From positions 310,001-374,000 of the forward strand of contig NZ_SMFP01000003.1 in assembly GCF_004348975.1 (NCBI RefSeq): a DNA stretch of 64,000 nt, written 5' to 3'. Shown piece after piece: positions 27,021 to 35,083 of this stretch. The notes beneath the pieces were generated by a model. That model saw nothing but the letters and a program-made list of their open reading frames with translations, ran no database searches and had not been told where the DNA came from. A program made the position numbers and the translations under genes. This stretch comes from Antarcticimicrobium sediminis. GTDB taxonomy: Bacteria; Pseudomonadota; Alphaproteobacteria; Rhodobacterales; Rhodobacteraceae. How positions within the stretch are numbered: the stretch's first letter is position 1; the number at the start of each line of letters is the position of its first letter.

Positions 27021-27091
27021 CTATCCGGCGGGCGAAGCCCCTATCCGAAAAACGAAACTTTTTGACGCAGCGTCGTTTTGCCTGCTAGCAT
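27021..27091 (+). promoter_or_regulatory. araC promoter with 20-bp-spaced CTATCCG repeats
   Basis: TTGACG at 27062–27067 and TAGCAT at 27086–27091 are 18 bp apart and face the AraC gene. Upstream, CTATCCG occurs at 27021–27027 and 27041–27047, a 20-bp repeat close to two helical turns as used by AraC-type dimers. The repeats lie between the divergent SDR and AraC genes, so they could control either direction. Confidence 0.5.
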
Positions 27092-27130
27092 CGCGAAGTT
27101 TTCCCGCCGGGGATGCATCAGGAGTGCAGG

Positions 27131-28138
27131 ATGGGCACATTGGCGAACCGGGCCCCGCTTTCGGCGCACCAGTTGTTTCGCAGCCAAGATCTGGACGAGA
27201 CCCGGGACCGGGTGGCGCAAATCTATTGTCCGCACCGGTTGGAAACGCTTGGGCGCACCCCTTTCGATGCCCGGCACAATCACATCCGGGGCGAACGGAT
27301 GTCGCTGAATTATATGGAATACGGCGCCCACACCCGGATCGACCCGGGCGAGTTGGGGAATTTCTATTTGGTACAGATCCCGCTCTGCGGCGGGGCGCGG
27401 ATCGTCAATGGCACGGATCGCTATACCTCGGACCGGACCGCGGCGGCGGTGCTGAACCCGCACAAATCCACCTCGATGACATGGGCCGGGGGCACCCGGC
27501 AGATTCTGGTCCAGATCGACCGGAGCGCGCTGCAAAAGCTGTTGTGCGATCTGCTCGGCGCGCAGATGCAGCGCCCGCTGAAGTTCAACGGGCCGCTGAA
27601 TATCCAGCAGGGCCCCGGCAGCGCGCTTGGCCAGTTCGTGCTGCATCTGGTGCGCGAGATCGACGCCGGGAGGTCCGATTTCGGCCGGGCCGGGCTGATG
27701 AACCGTCAGATCGAAAGCACCCTGATGACCGGGCTGATCGAGGCGGTGGACAACAATTATTCCGGCTTCCTCGGCCGCCCGACGGGCTCGGCGGCGCCAC
27801 ACAAGCTGCGCCGCGCCGAAGACTATATCGAGGCGCGGCTGGACCAGCCCCTGACGCTGGAAGAGATCGCCCGCGCCGCTGGCACCAGCGCGCGCAGCCT
27901 GCAAATGGCGTTTCGTCAGTTCCGCGGCACCACGCCGCTGAACTTCCTGCGCGACCGGCGGCTGGACAAGGCCCATCAGGCCCTGTCAAAGGCGCGCCCC
28001 GGCACCACGGTCACCGATATCGCATCAGCCTGGGGGTTCACCCATCTGGGCCGCTTTTCGCAAAGCTATCGTGACCGGTTCGGGCAACCGCCCAGCGACA
28101 CGCTGCGCGCCGCCCTGAACGGCGGCCGCTTTCACTGA
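27131..28138 (+). CDS. AraC/XylS-family transcriptional regulator
   Basis: A 335-residue activator. The first 200 residues form a cupin-like sensor of the AraC_binding_2 type (ERMSLNYMEYGAHTRIDPGEL, NFYLVQIPLCGGARIVNG). The C-terminal 100 contain the double HTH (LDQPLTLEEIARAAGTSARS, LQMAFRQFRGTTPLNFLRDRR, and ASAWGFTHLGRFSQSYRDRFG). The start MGTLANRAP is chosen because AGGAG lies 6–7 bases upstream. It is divergent from the SDR–oxygenase–reductase unit, which it probably activates. This sensor type is common in regulators of aromatic catabolism. Confidence 0.9.
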   Translation: MGTLANRAPLSAHQLFRSQDLDETRDRVAQIYCPHRLETLGRTPFDARHNHIRGERMSLNYMEYGAHTRIDPGELGNFYLVQIPLCGGARIVNGTDRYTSDRTAAAVLNPHKSTSMTWAGGTRQILVQIDRSALQKLLCDLLGAQMQRPLKFNGPLNIQQGPGSALGQFVLHLVREIDAGRSDFGRAGLMNRQIESTLMTGLIEAVDNNYSGFLGRPTGSAAPHKLRRAEDYIEARLDQPLTLEEIARAAGTSARSLQMAFRQFRGTTPLNFLRDRRLDKAHQALSKARPGTTVTDIASAWGFTHLGRFSQSYRDRFGQPPSDTLRAALNGGRFH

Positions 28139-28171
28139 GCGCGCGGTCCCCGGGGGAGTCCCGAGGGCCGG

Positions 28172-28960
28172 TCAGGCCACCGCTTGGGTGCCGGTTCCGG
28201 CCTCGTTTTCGGCCTCGTTTTCGGCCTCGATTTCTGTCGCGCGTTCGCAAGTCCAGACGGTGCGTTTGGACTTCTCGGCGATCCGCTCGAACCCGGCGGC
28301 GCGCAGGATGTTCTTGCATTCGCGCATGCCACCGATGCCATAGGCCTTTGGGTGGAATTCCAGAACCATAGCACGGAACCCGGACAGATCGGCGTGGCGC
28401 AGGATCTCTTGTTCGCCACCCTCGATATCCATCACCAGAACCGTGGGGTTCAAGGCGGCGCAGACCTCGGAAAAGCTTTCAGTCGGCACCTCGACCGCCC
28501 TACTCTTGCGCCGACTGGGTTCAATCAGGGATGACCCAAGATAGCTGCTATGGACATGAAACGTCATCGTGTCGGGTCGCTCTGGCGCGCTGACCAGCAC
28601 CGCGTTGCGGACCGAGATCCGCGCGCCCAGATCATTGGCGGCATAAAGCGCCTCGATCGCCGGGATCAGCTCGGGATTGGCCTCGAAGGAATGCACCGCG
28701 CGCGGCTTTGCCTTGGCCGCGATCACCGCGCCCACCACGCCGATGCCAGCGCCGATTTCCAACACCACGTCCTCGGGGCGCACCACATGCAGCGCGCCGG
28801 CCATTTCCAGCCCCTCGTATTGCGCCGCATTGATCCGCGCGATGCGCTTCTCGGTCAAGAAGGGCGAAGCGGGCACCTTGACCCCAAGGCATTCGGCGGC
28901 GATTTCGGAAAACTCTGTCTGCTCGGTCTCTGTCTGCTCGGTCTCTGTCTGCTCGGTCAT
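28172..28960 (-). CDS. FkbM-family methyltransferase with repeat-coded ends
   Basis: A 262-residue SAM-dependent methyltransferase. Motif I is VVLEIGAGIGVVGAVIA; acidic residues follow in SFEANPELIPAIEALY; the FkbM-type late motif is TVLVMDIEGGEQEILRHADLSG. The ATG at 28960 is directly followed by three exact 15-bp repeats encoding (TEQTE)3. The C-terminus has 12-bp repeats encoding EAENEAENEAG. These tails are low-complexity and acidic and flank the folded domain. FkbM proteins often methylate hydroxyls on sugars or lipids; the substrate is unknown here. It converges with the AraC gene. Confidence 0.85.
   Translation of the reverse strand: MTEQTETEQTETEQTEFSEIAAECLGVKVPASPFLTEKRIARINAAQYEGLEMAGALHVVRPEDVVLEIGAGIGVVGAVIAAKAKPRAVHSFEANPELIPAIEALYAANDLGARISVRNAVLVSAPERPDTMTFHVHSSYLGSSLIEPSRRKSRAVEVPTESFSEVCAALNPTVLVMDIEGGEQEILRHADLSGFRAMVLEFHPKAYGIGGMRECKNILRAAGFERIAEKSKRTVWTCERATEIEAENEAENEAGTGTQAVA
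28199..28234. repeat. 12-bp tandem repeat, 3 copies, in the fkbM-type 3' end
   Basis: GGCCTCGTTTTC at 28199–28210 and 28211–28222, then GGCCTCGATTTC at 28223–28234. The unit is a multiple of three, so copy-number change alters the protein tail without a frameshift. Confidence 0.85.
28913..28957. repeat. 15-bp tandem repeat, 3 exact copies, at the fkbM-type 5' end
   Basis: CTCTGTCTGCTCGGT is repeated exactly at 28913–28927, 28928–28942 and 28943–28957, touching the start codon at 28958–28960. It encodes Thr-Glu-Gln-Thr-Glu units. In-frame length changes would vary the N-terminus. Confidence 0.92.
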
Positions 28961-29431
28961 GGCGGTGGCCCCGCATTGGTTGATTTGGCCAGCATCCTGT
29001 TGCGCCCGCCCCGTGAAAGCAAGCACCGGCCCCGCACCGTCCTCGCATTAACCGCAAGCGAGTCCGCTTTGCATCACCCCTGTAATCCCGCCTCTGGGGG
29101 CGTCAGACCTGCGGCACGATCAGAACCAGCCCGTCCAGCACCTTCGATGCCTCGATCTGGCAGGCAACAGCCGTGTTCCCCCTCAGCCGCGCCGCGTGCA
29201 GCACGGCCGCGCGCCAGATCATTCGTGTATTCCGGCCCGTCCTGCCCCCGAGGGCCGCCACCCGGCAGGTCTGGTTTTTTCTTTCGTGCTGAAATCATGG
29301 GCATTTTGCCATTGCTGCGTTGCAGCAAACGCAAGGCGGATATGTAGCTATGCGCTCTAGTCAAGTCAGTATTTATGACCAATTATCAGAACACGGGGGG
29401 CCACTATCACATTTGAAGGCAAGGGTCCAAA
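28961..29431. other. intergenic region before the DUF1127-type gene
   Basis: About 470 bp between divergent genes. It must contain promoters for both. Bases 29260–29430 are AT-richer and probably hold the promoter of the small rightward gene; AAGGCAAGGG lies near 29415. A 102-codon leftward frame at 29074–29382 has no recognisable features and is not called. Confidence 0.4.
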
Positions 29432-29656
29432 ATGGCACATATTACGACACACTCGCACGCTGGCATTTCCATTCTCCGTCCTTTCGTGGCTTTTGGTCAC
29501 GGCCTGATGAACTGGATGGAACGCATTGCAGTCGCAAATTCGCGGATTGAAGAGATCCAGAAACTGCAAGCGCTGAGCGACGAAGAGCTGGCCAAACGCG
29601 GCATTGAGCGCGAAAAAATCGTCCATCACGTGTTTGCTGACCGTATCGGTTTCTGA
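29432..29656 (+). CDS. DUF1127-type small protein
   Basis: A 74-residue protein. Its middle and C-terminal part (MNWMERIAVANSRIEEIQKL, LQALSDEELAKRGIEREKIV) matches the DUF1127 pattern of a short amphipathic helix, Arg/Glu-rich segment and L(S/D)DxxLxxxGI. Alphaproteobacterial members have been linked to RNA turnover and phosphate or stress adaptation, but no function can be assigned here. It is monocistronic and followed by a 10-bp GC hairpin. Confidence 0.85.
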   Translation: MAHITTHSHAGISILRPFVAFGHGLMNWMERIAVANSRIEEIQKLQALSDEELAKRGIEREKIVHHVFADRIGF

Positions 29657-29683
29657 GCGCGCGATCAGACCCAACAAGCCAGA

Positions 29684-29706
29684 ACCGGGGCGGATGCCGC
29701 CCCGGT
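29684..29706 (+). terminator. GC-rich hairpin between convergent genes
   Basis: ACCGGGGCGG (29684–29693) pairs perfectly with CCGCCCCGGT (29697–29706) around ATG. It is followed by CTGTCGTGTCC, which is only modestly T-rich. It is placed 28 bp after the DUF1127-type stop and 12 bp before the leftward hydrolase-like stop, so it may serve both. Confidence 0.6.
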
Positions 29707-29717
29707 CTGTCGTGTCC

Positions 29718-31361
29718 TCACCTGAGCAGCAGGCGCGACACCACCGGCGCAAGCCGGTCCCTCAGATCCGCATCGGGAACAACGGCGCGCAACACTTCCA
29801 GCGCCAGATCCTGCGTCTGCACATCCTCCTGTCGCAAGCGGGCCAAGGCCCTGATCAGGTCCGGGTGCGCGCACAAGCCATCCTGCCACCGCCAGACCGG
29901 CTGATCCTCGCCGGGCGTGGCGACAAGGCCGCAGCGGCGCGCCGGGGGCGCATCCTTCCACAGTAGCATCGCGATATCGGCCAGAACCGCGTCAGCAGAC
30001 AGGATTTCTGCGTCCAGTATCTCTGGGCCCGGCATCTCCGCGCCCGGTGCAGCAAGATCAACACTGTCCACCGCCGGATCGGTCAGCGTCGCCTCACCGC
30101 CCCAGCCCGCGCGCAGCGCCGGGCCATAGATCTGGCGAGCCAAGGCCAGCTGGCTGTCGTCCTGCGAGGTGTACAACGTAATCCGTTGCACCAGCGGGCG
30201 CAGCACGGGCAGCAGGTCTCGGAACCGTTCGGCATCCATGTCGGGAATGGCAAAGATCAACTGGCCAAAGATCGCCTGCTGCTCTGGCCCCCCCTCTCCC
30301 CTTCGCGCGGCGATAAGTTCGAGCGCATCCGCCAGCACCTGAGCGCCCATGCCACGGGCCAGCAGATGCGGGCGCGCCGGACCGGGCTGCGCCGCGAGCC
30401 CCTCAAGCATCCGCGCCAACTGTCGGGCACTGGTGCGCGTCGCGGCGCTGTCGGCCATATAATCAAGCGTCGAGCCCGAGGCAGGCCATGAAAAAAGGAT
30501 TGCCCGCTCCGCCCCGCCCAGCGCCTGCGCGATCAGTGCAGCCCGACGCGCTCCTTGTTCGAACCGGGTTGAGGCGCCGGGCACATAGACCAGCGCGCCC
30601 TGCTCTGGAGCCGACCTGAGGCGATCCAGCCACTCTGGTTGGGCCATCGGTTGAACCGCGCGCAGCTTGGAAACATCGCCTGCCCCCTCCTGCTTCGGGC
30701 GCGATACGGTTGCGATGCCCCACTCCGGTTCGCCCCGCCCCGGAGCGTAAAAAAGCGGCGCCTCTGGATCGCCGCTTTGCCCCCTGTCTGTAAAATAATA
30801 GACTGGGATCGTTTGAAAATCCCCGGCCGCCAATGGGTCAGGAAGATCCGGGGTCGCCATGCCCAGCGCCGCCGACAGATCGGCGATATCGCGGGCCGTC
30901 TGGCCCAATGCCTCGGGCGTGGCCCCGGCGCTGCGCTGCTCGCCATACATTGATATCAAGGTGTCGCGCGCCGCTGTCGGCTGTCCGGTGTCGCGCAACA
31001 GGGCCGCCGCCTCGCCATAGATCGGCACCGGGTCAAACCCGAGGGTGTCACGATAGTGCACCGCGAAATCAGCCAGTTTGGCAATCGCCTGTGCCGCCTG
31101 TTCCACTTGCCCCGCCTCGATCATCAGGCTGGCAGCCATACGATAAAGGTCAAAGGCCGCGCGCGGGTCAAAGCCACTTGCAGGGTCGATGTTGCCGGTC
31201 AACCGGGCGATCCGCTCCAGTGCCGCGTCGGGGTCGGTCTCGGCCAGATAGGGGAGCGTGGCAAAGCTGTCGCCGCCCCCGGCCCGGGCCGCCGGGGCAA
31301 TCCCCGGGCACAGGCAGAGGGTAAGGAGCAGGAGGCGGGCAAGACGGACAAGGGCGGGCAT
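29718..31361 (-). CDS. secreted DUF900-type alpha/beta-hydrolase-fold protein lacking the expected serine
   Basis: A 547-residue protein with an N-terminal signal peptide (VRLARLLLLTLCLCPG, likely cleaved after ARA). Residues about 25–165 are helical and TPR-like. A DUF900-type hydrolase domain follows: IPVYYFTDRG, ALVYVPGASTRFEQGARRAA, ILFSWPASGSTLDYMADSAA. The elbow usually read as H-S-M-G in this family is ARGMGAQVL here, so the nucleophilic Ser is replaced. A degenerate or non-catalytic role is possible. The start MPALVRLARL is preferred over the MVPPRAK frame start because it gives a clean signal peptide; AAGGA lies upstream. Confidence 0.8.
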   Translation of the reverse strand: MPALVRLARLLLLTLCLCPGIAPAARAGGGDSFATLPYLAETDPDAALERIARLTGNIDPASGFDPRAAFDLYRMAASLMIEAGQVEQAAQAIAKLADFAVHYRDTLGFDPVPIYGEAAALLRDTGQPTAARDTLISMYGEQRSAGATPEALGQTARDIADLSAALGMATPDLPDPLAAGDFQTIPVYYFTDRGQSGDPEAPLFYAPGRGEPEWGIATVSRPKQEGAGDVSKLRAVQPMAQPEWLDRLRSAPEQGALVYVPGASTRFEQGARRAALIAQALGGAERAILFSWPASGSTLDYMADSAATRTSARQLARMLEGLAAQPGPARPHLLARGMGAQVLADALELIAARRGEGGPEQQAIFGQLIFAIPDMDAERFRDLLPVLRPLVQRITLYTSQDDSQLALARQIYGPALRAGWGGEATLTDPAVDSVDLAAPGAEMPGPEILDAEILSADAVLADIAMLLWKDAPPARRCGLVATPGEDQPVWRWQDGLCAHPDLIRALARLRQEDVQTQDLALEVLRAVVPDADLRDRLAPVVSRLLLR

Positions 31362-31623
31362 GGGGGGAGATCCTTTGGCGCGCGGTGGAACCATTCATTC
31401 CACCCCTGCAGCCAAACGACCAGCCCAAAATCAGACCCTAAATCAGGGAGTTTCAGGGGCATTTTGTACAATCCGCCCGCACCGCGCCTTTTGAACCGAA
31501 CAGCGCGTTTCGACTTGCCCCCTCAGGGCGAACTCCGCAGAACTAAGGGGGGCGTACTGGGCGAAAGCCAGAGACTTCATGTTACGGAAAATGGAGAGAG
31601 CTAGATTTTTCGTTACATTTTAC

Positions 31624-31673
31624 TTGATCCGAATCGCCCTGAGCCGTAATACCCGACCAATCGGTCGCCTATT
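31624..31673 (+). promoter_or_regulatory. pcaF–paaABCDE promoter with PaaR-type operator
   Basis: TTGATC (31624–31629) and TAATAC (31647–31652) are 17 bp apart. A 26-bp dyad overlaps the -10: AATA-CC-CGACC at 31648–31658 and GGTCG-CC-TATT at 31663–31673 around AATC. Its core CCGACC-N3-CGGTC recurs in the paaG/paaZ gap. A TetR regulator bound here would block transcription. It lies in the 31362–31702 gap, which otherwise shows no gene. Confidence 0.65.
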
Positions 31674-31702
31674 GAGCATTTTAAGACTGGAGAACTCGAC
31701 GC

Positions 31703-32905
31703 ATGGACGCTTTCATCTGCGACGCGCAACGTACCCCGATCGGACGCTATGGTGGGGCCCTGTCCCAGGTCCGCACCGACGACCTGGCCGCGATCCCGAT
31801 CGCCGCCCTGATGGCGCGCAATCCGCAGGTCGACTGGGCCAGCGTCGATGACGTCTTCTATGGCGATGCCAATCAGGCTGGCGAGGATAACCGCAACGTC
31901 GCCCGCATGGCGGCGCTGTTGGCCGGGCTGCCGGTCGAGGTGCCGGGCACCACGGTGAACCGGTTGTGCGCCAGTGGCATGGATGCGGTCGGCATGGCCG
32001 CCCGTGCGATCCGCGCCGGGGACTATGACATGGCGATTGCCGGCGGCGTGGAAAGCATGTCGCGCGCGCCGTTCGTCATGCCCAAGGCGACCAGCGCCTT
32101 CAGCCGCGCCAACGCGGTCTATGACACTACCATCGGCTGGCGGTTCCCGAACCCCAAGATGAAGGCGCAATATGGCATCGACTCGATGCCCGAGACCGCC
32201 GACAACGTCGCCGCCGACTATGACATCAGCCGCGAAGATCAGGACGCCTTTGCCGCCCGCAGTCAGGCCCGCTGGGCTACGGCGCATGAGGCCGGTATCT
32301 TTGCCGAGGAAATCACCCCGGTCATCATCCCGCAGCGCAAGGGTGATCCGGTCGTGGTCGACACCGACGAACACCCCCGCCCGGGCACCGGGACGGCGCA
32401 ACTGGCCAAGCTGCGCGGCGTCAACGGGGCCGATCTGAGCGTGACCGCTGGCAATGCCAGCGGCGTCAACGATGGCGCGGCGGCGCTGCTGCTGGCCAAT
32501 GCGGCGACGGCGGCCAAGAACGGGCTGACCCCGATTGCCCGCGTGGTGGCGATGGCCGCCGCCGGCGTGGAGCCGCGCGTGATGGGCATCGGGCCGGTTC
32601 CTGCCAGCCGCAAGGTGCTGGCGCGGGCGGGACTCACCATCGAGCAGATGGATGTGATAGAGTTGAACGAAGCCTTCGCCAGCCAGGGTCTTGCCACCCT
32701 GCGCGAGCTGGGCGTGGCCGACGACGCGGCGCATGTGAACCCGAACGGCGGTGCCATCGCCATCGGTCACCCGCTGGGCATGTCGGGGGCGCGACTGGTG
32801 CTGACGGCGGCCTATCAGTTGAAACGCACGGGCGGGCGCTATGCGCTGTGTACCATGTGCGTCGGAGTTGGACAGGGCGCGGCCCTGATCCTTGAACGCG
32901 TGTAA
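31703..32905 (+). CDS. pcaF: 3-oxoadipyl-CoA thiolase
   Basis: A 400-residue thiolase that cleaves 3-oxoadipyl-CoA to succinyl-CoA and acetyl-CoA, the last step of the Paa and beta-ketoadipate routes. The nucleophilic Cys is in NRLCASGMDAVG near residue 90. His and Cys of the C-terminal pair are in NPNGGAIAIGHPLGMSGARL and LCTMCVGVGQG. The N-terminus FICDAQRTPIGRYGGAL is typical of PcaF/PaaJ. It is the first gene of the rightward paa operon and lies 18 bp before paaA. It could equally be named paaJ. Confidence 0.92.
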   Translation: MDAFICDAQRTPIGRYGGALSQVRTDDLAAIPIAALMARNPQVDWASVDDVFYGDANQAGEDNRNVARMAALLAGLPVEVPGTTVNRLCASGMDAVGMAARAIRAGDYDMAIAGGVESMSRAPFVMPKATSAFSRANAVYDTTIGWRFPNPKMKAQYGIDSMPETADNVAADYDISREDQDAFAARSQARWATAHEAGIFAEEITPVIIPQRKGDPVVVDTDEHPRPGTGTAQLAKLRGVNGADLSVTAGNASGVNDGAAALLLANAATAAKNGLTPIARVVAMAAAGVEPRVMGIGPVPASRKVLARAGLTIEQMDVIELNEAFASQGLATLRELGVADDAAHVNPNGGAIAIGHPLGMSGARLVLTAAYQLKRTGGRYALCTMCVGVGQGAALILERV

Positions 32906-32923
32906 CCCGGGAGGAGACCTGCG

Positions 32924-33916
32924 ATGTATGCACAGATGATCAAGACCGCCGGAACCGGCGTCAAATCCCCAGAGGAAATGACAGAGGAGGAACGCAAGTT
33001 CCAGGCGCATGTGGACGCGAATGAAAAGGTCGAGCCCAAGGACTGGATGCCCGACGATTACCGCGCCACGCTGATCCGCCAGATTGGTCAGCATGCGCAT
33101 TCGGAAATCGTGGGTCAGCTTCCCGAGGGCAACTGGATCACCCGCGCCCCCACGCTGGAGCGCAAGGCGATCCTGTTGGCCAAGGTGCAAGACGAGGCCG
33201 GGCATGGGTTGTACCTGTATTGCGCGGCGGAAACGCTGGGCATCAGCCGCGACGAGCTGACCGAGGATCTGCTCTCGGGGAAGATGAAGTACAGCTCGAT
33301 CTTCAACTATCCGACGCTGACCTGGGCCGATATCGGCGCGGTGGGTTGGCTGGTGGATGGCGCAGCGATCATGAATCAGGTGCCGCTGCAGCGGACCTCG
33401 TTCGGGCCCTATTCCCGCGCGATGATCCGGATCTGCAAGGAGGAGTCGTTTCACCAGCGCCAAGGCTATGACATCATGATGAAGATGGCCAAGGGCAGTG
33501 AAGCGCAAAAGCGGATGGCGCAGGATGCGCTGAACCGGCTGTGGTTCCCGTCGCTGATGATGTTCGGCCCGTCTGACAAAGAGTCGGTGCACAGCGCCCA
33601 GTCGATGGCGTGGAAGATCAAGATCAACACCAATGACGAACTGCGCCAAAAATTCGTCGACCAGACGGTGCCGCAGGTCGAATATCTGGGCCTGACCGTT
33701 CCGGACGAGACCCTGAGCTGGAACGAAGAGCGCGGCCATTATGATTTCGCAGAGCCCGACTGGGGCGAATTCTTTGACGTGCTCAAGGGCAACGGCCCCT
33801 GCAACACCGACCGTCTGAGCGCCCGGCAGGAGGCTTGGGCCGAGGGCAAATGGGTGCGCGACGCGATGATGGCCCATGCCCGCAAGAAATCTGCGGCACA
33901 GGTCGCCGCGGAATAA
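32924..33916 (+). CDS. paaA: phenylacetyl-CoA 1,2-epoxidase subunit PaaA
   Basis: A 330-residue catalytic diiron subunit of the phenylacetyl-CoA monooxygenase. Two iron-ligand motifs are intact: DEAGH (Glu91, His94 in [12 protein letters not shown]) and EESFH (Glu174, His177 in [13 protein letters not shown]). The enzyme epoxidises the ring of phenylacetyl-CoA. GGGAGGAGA precedes the ATG. paaB follows after 101 bp, a larger gap than elsewhere in the operon. Confidence 0.96.
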   Translation: MYAQMIKTAGTGVKSPEEMTEEERKFQAHVDANEKVEPKDWMPDDYRATLIRQIGQHAHSEIVGQLPEGNWITRAPTLERKAILLAKVQDEAGHGLYLYCAAETLGISRDELTEDLLSGKMKYSSIFNYPTLTWADIGAVGWLVDGAAIMNQVPLQRTSFGPYSRAMIRICKEESFHQRQGYDIMMKMAKGSEAQKRMAQDALNRLWFPSLMMFGPSDKESVHSAQSMAWKIKINTNDELRQKFVDQTVPQVEYLGLTVPDETLSWNEERGHYDFAEPDWGEFFDVLKGNGPCNTDRLSARQEAWAEGKWVRDAMMAHARKKSAAQVAAE

Positions 33917-34017
33917 CAGCCCCGAATAACAGACCGGTTTGGCGGGCTGATTGCCCCGCCAGCCCAAACCCAGTTCCCGGCGTGCCAAGATGGCAACCGG
34001 TGCCAGGAGGAGACACC

Positions 34018-34302
34018 ATGAAAAACGAATGGCCCCTTTGGGAAGTATTCATCCGCGGTCAGCACGGCATGTCACACCGCCATGTGGGCAGCCTGCACGC
34101 GCCCGACGCCGAAATGGCGATCAAGAACGCCCGCGACGTCTATACCCGCCGCAATGAGGGCGTGAGCATCTGGGTCGTCGAGGCCAAGCATATCGCCGCC
34201 TCGTCGCCCAGCGACAAGGGCCCGCTGTACGAGCCGAGCGCGTCCAAGGTGTATCGCCACCCGACGTTCTTCGACATCCCCGAGGAAGTGGGGGCGATGT
34301 GA
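34018..34302 (+). CDS. paaB: phenylacetyl-CoA epoxidase subunit PaaB
   Basis: A 94-residue non-catalytic subunit of the PaaABCE complex: WPLWEVFIRGQHGMSHRHVG, SLHAPDAEMAIKNARDVYTR, and GVSIWVVEAKHI. The length and sequence match the family. AGGAGGAGA stands before the ATG. The longer frame upstream is not used. Its stop overlaps the paaC start by one base (TGATG). Confidence 0.96.
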   Translation: MKNEWPLWEVFIRGQHGMSHRHVGSLHAPDAEMAIKNARDVYTRRNEGVSIWVVEAKHIAASSPSDKGPLYEPSASKVYRHPTFFDIPEEVGAM

Positions 34303-35078
34303 TGAGCACCGCAGTGACATCGGGCGATGACGCCCTGTTTGAATTCCTGTGCCGGATGGGGGACAGCACCCTTGTTCTGGGGCACCGGGTCAGCGAATGG
34401 TGCGGCCATGCGCCGGTGCTGGAAGAGGACATCGCGCTGGCCAATACCGCGCTGGACCTGATCGGTCAGACCCAGCTTTGGCTGGGGCTGGCGGGCGAGG
34501 TCGAAGGCAAGGGCCGCGATGCCGACAAGCTGGCCTTTCTGCGCGATGGCTGGGATTTCCGCAGCGCGCTGCTGACCGAGGTGCCCAATGGCGATTTCGG
34601 TCGCACGTTGATGCGCCAGTTCCTGTTCGACGCCTGGCATTCGATTTATCTTGGGCGGCTGTTGAAAAGCAGCGACAAGCGGGTTGCCGATATCGCCGAG
34701 AAGGCCAGCAAGGAAGTGTCCTATCATCTGGAACGCTCGGCTGACACGGTGGTGGCGCTGGGGGATGGCACCGAGGAAAGCCATGCCCGCATGGCCGATG
34801 CGCTGGCCTATCTGTGGCCCTATGTCGGCGAGTTGTTCGCTGGCGATGCGGTCGACGCGGCGATGGTCGAGGCCGGGGTCGCCCCCGATCCCGCCAGCCT
34901 GCGCGAAGAGTATGACGCGCTGGTGGGCCGTATTCTGGAGGAGGCAACGCTGGCCCTGCCAGAGGGTCGATTTGCCCATAAGGGCGGGCGCGACGGGCGC
35001 ATGCACACCGAACATCTGGGTCACATCCTGACGCAGATGCAGTGGTTGCAGCGCGCCTATCCGGGTTGCACCTGGTAA
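34302..35078 (+). CDS. paaC: phenylacetyl-CoA epoxidase subunit PaaC
   Basis: A 258-residue ferritin-like structural subunit that pairs with PaaA. Typical segments are LFEFLCRMGDSTLVLGHRVSEW, LEEDIALANTALDLIGQTQL and KASKEVSYHLERSADTVVAL. The start at 34302 shares a base with the paaB stop; a GTG one codon earlier is less likely. PaaC proteins retain the fold but not a working iron centre. Confidence 0.95.
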   Translation: MSTAVTSGDDALFEFLCRMGDSTLVLGHRVSEWCGHAPVLEEDIALANTALDLIGQTQLWLGLAGEVEGKGRDADKLAFLRDGWDFRSALLTEVPNGDFGRTLMRQFLFDAWHSIYLGRLLKSSDKRVADIAEKASKEVSYHLERSADTVVALGDGTEESHARMADALAYLWPYVGELFAGDAVDAAMVEAGVAPDPASLREEYDALVGRILEEATLALPEGRFAHKGGRDGRMHTEHLGHILTQMQWLQRAYPGCTW

Positions 35079-35083
35079 CAGTG

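Noticed and set aside
29074-29382. A 102-codon leftward frame in the gap before the DUF1127-type gene
   Set aside because: Sequence is Gly/Arg-rich with no motif, and an alternative frame over the same bases looks equally plausible; no ribosome site supports either.
31613-33988. A 791-codon leftward frame opposite pcaF and paaA
   Set aside because: It spans two well-defined genes and their gap, and has no recognisable domain.
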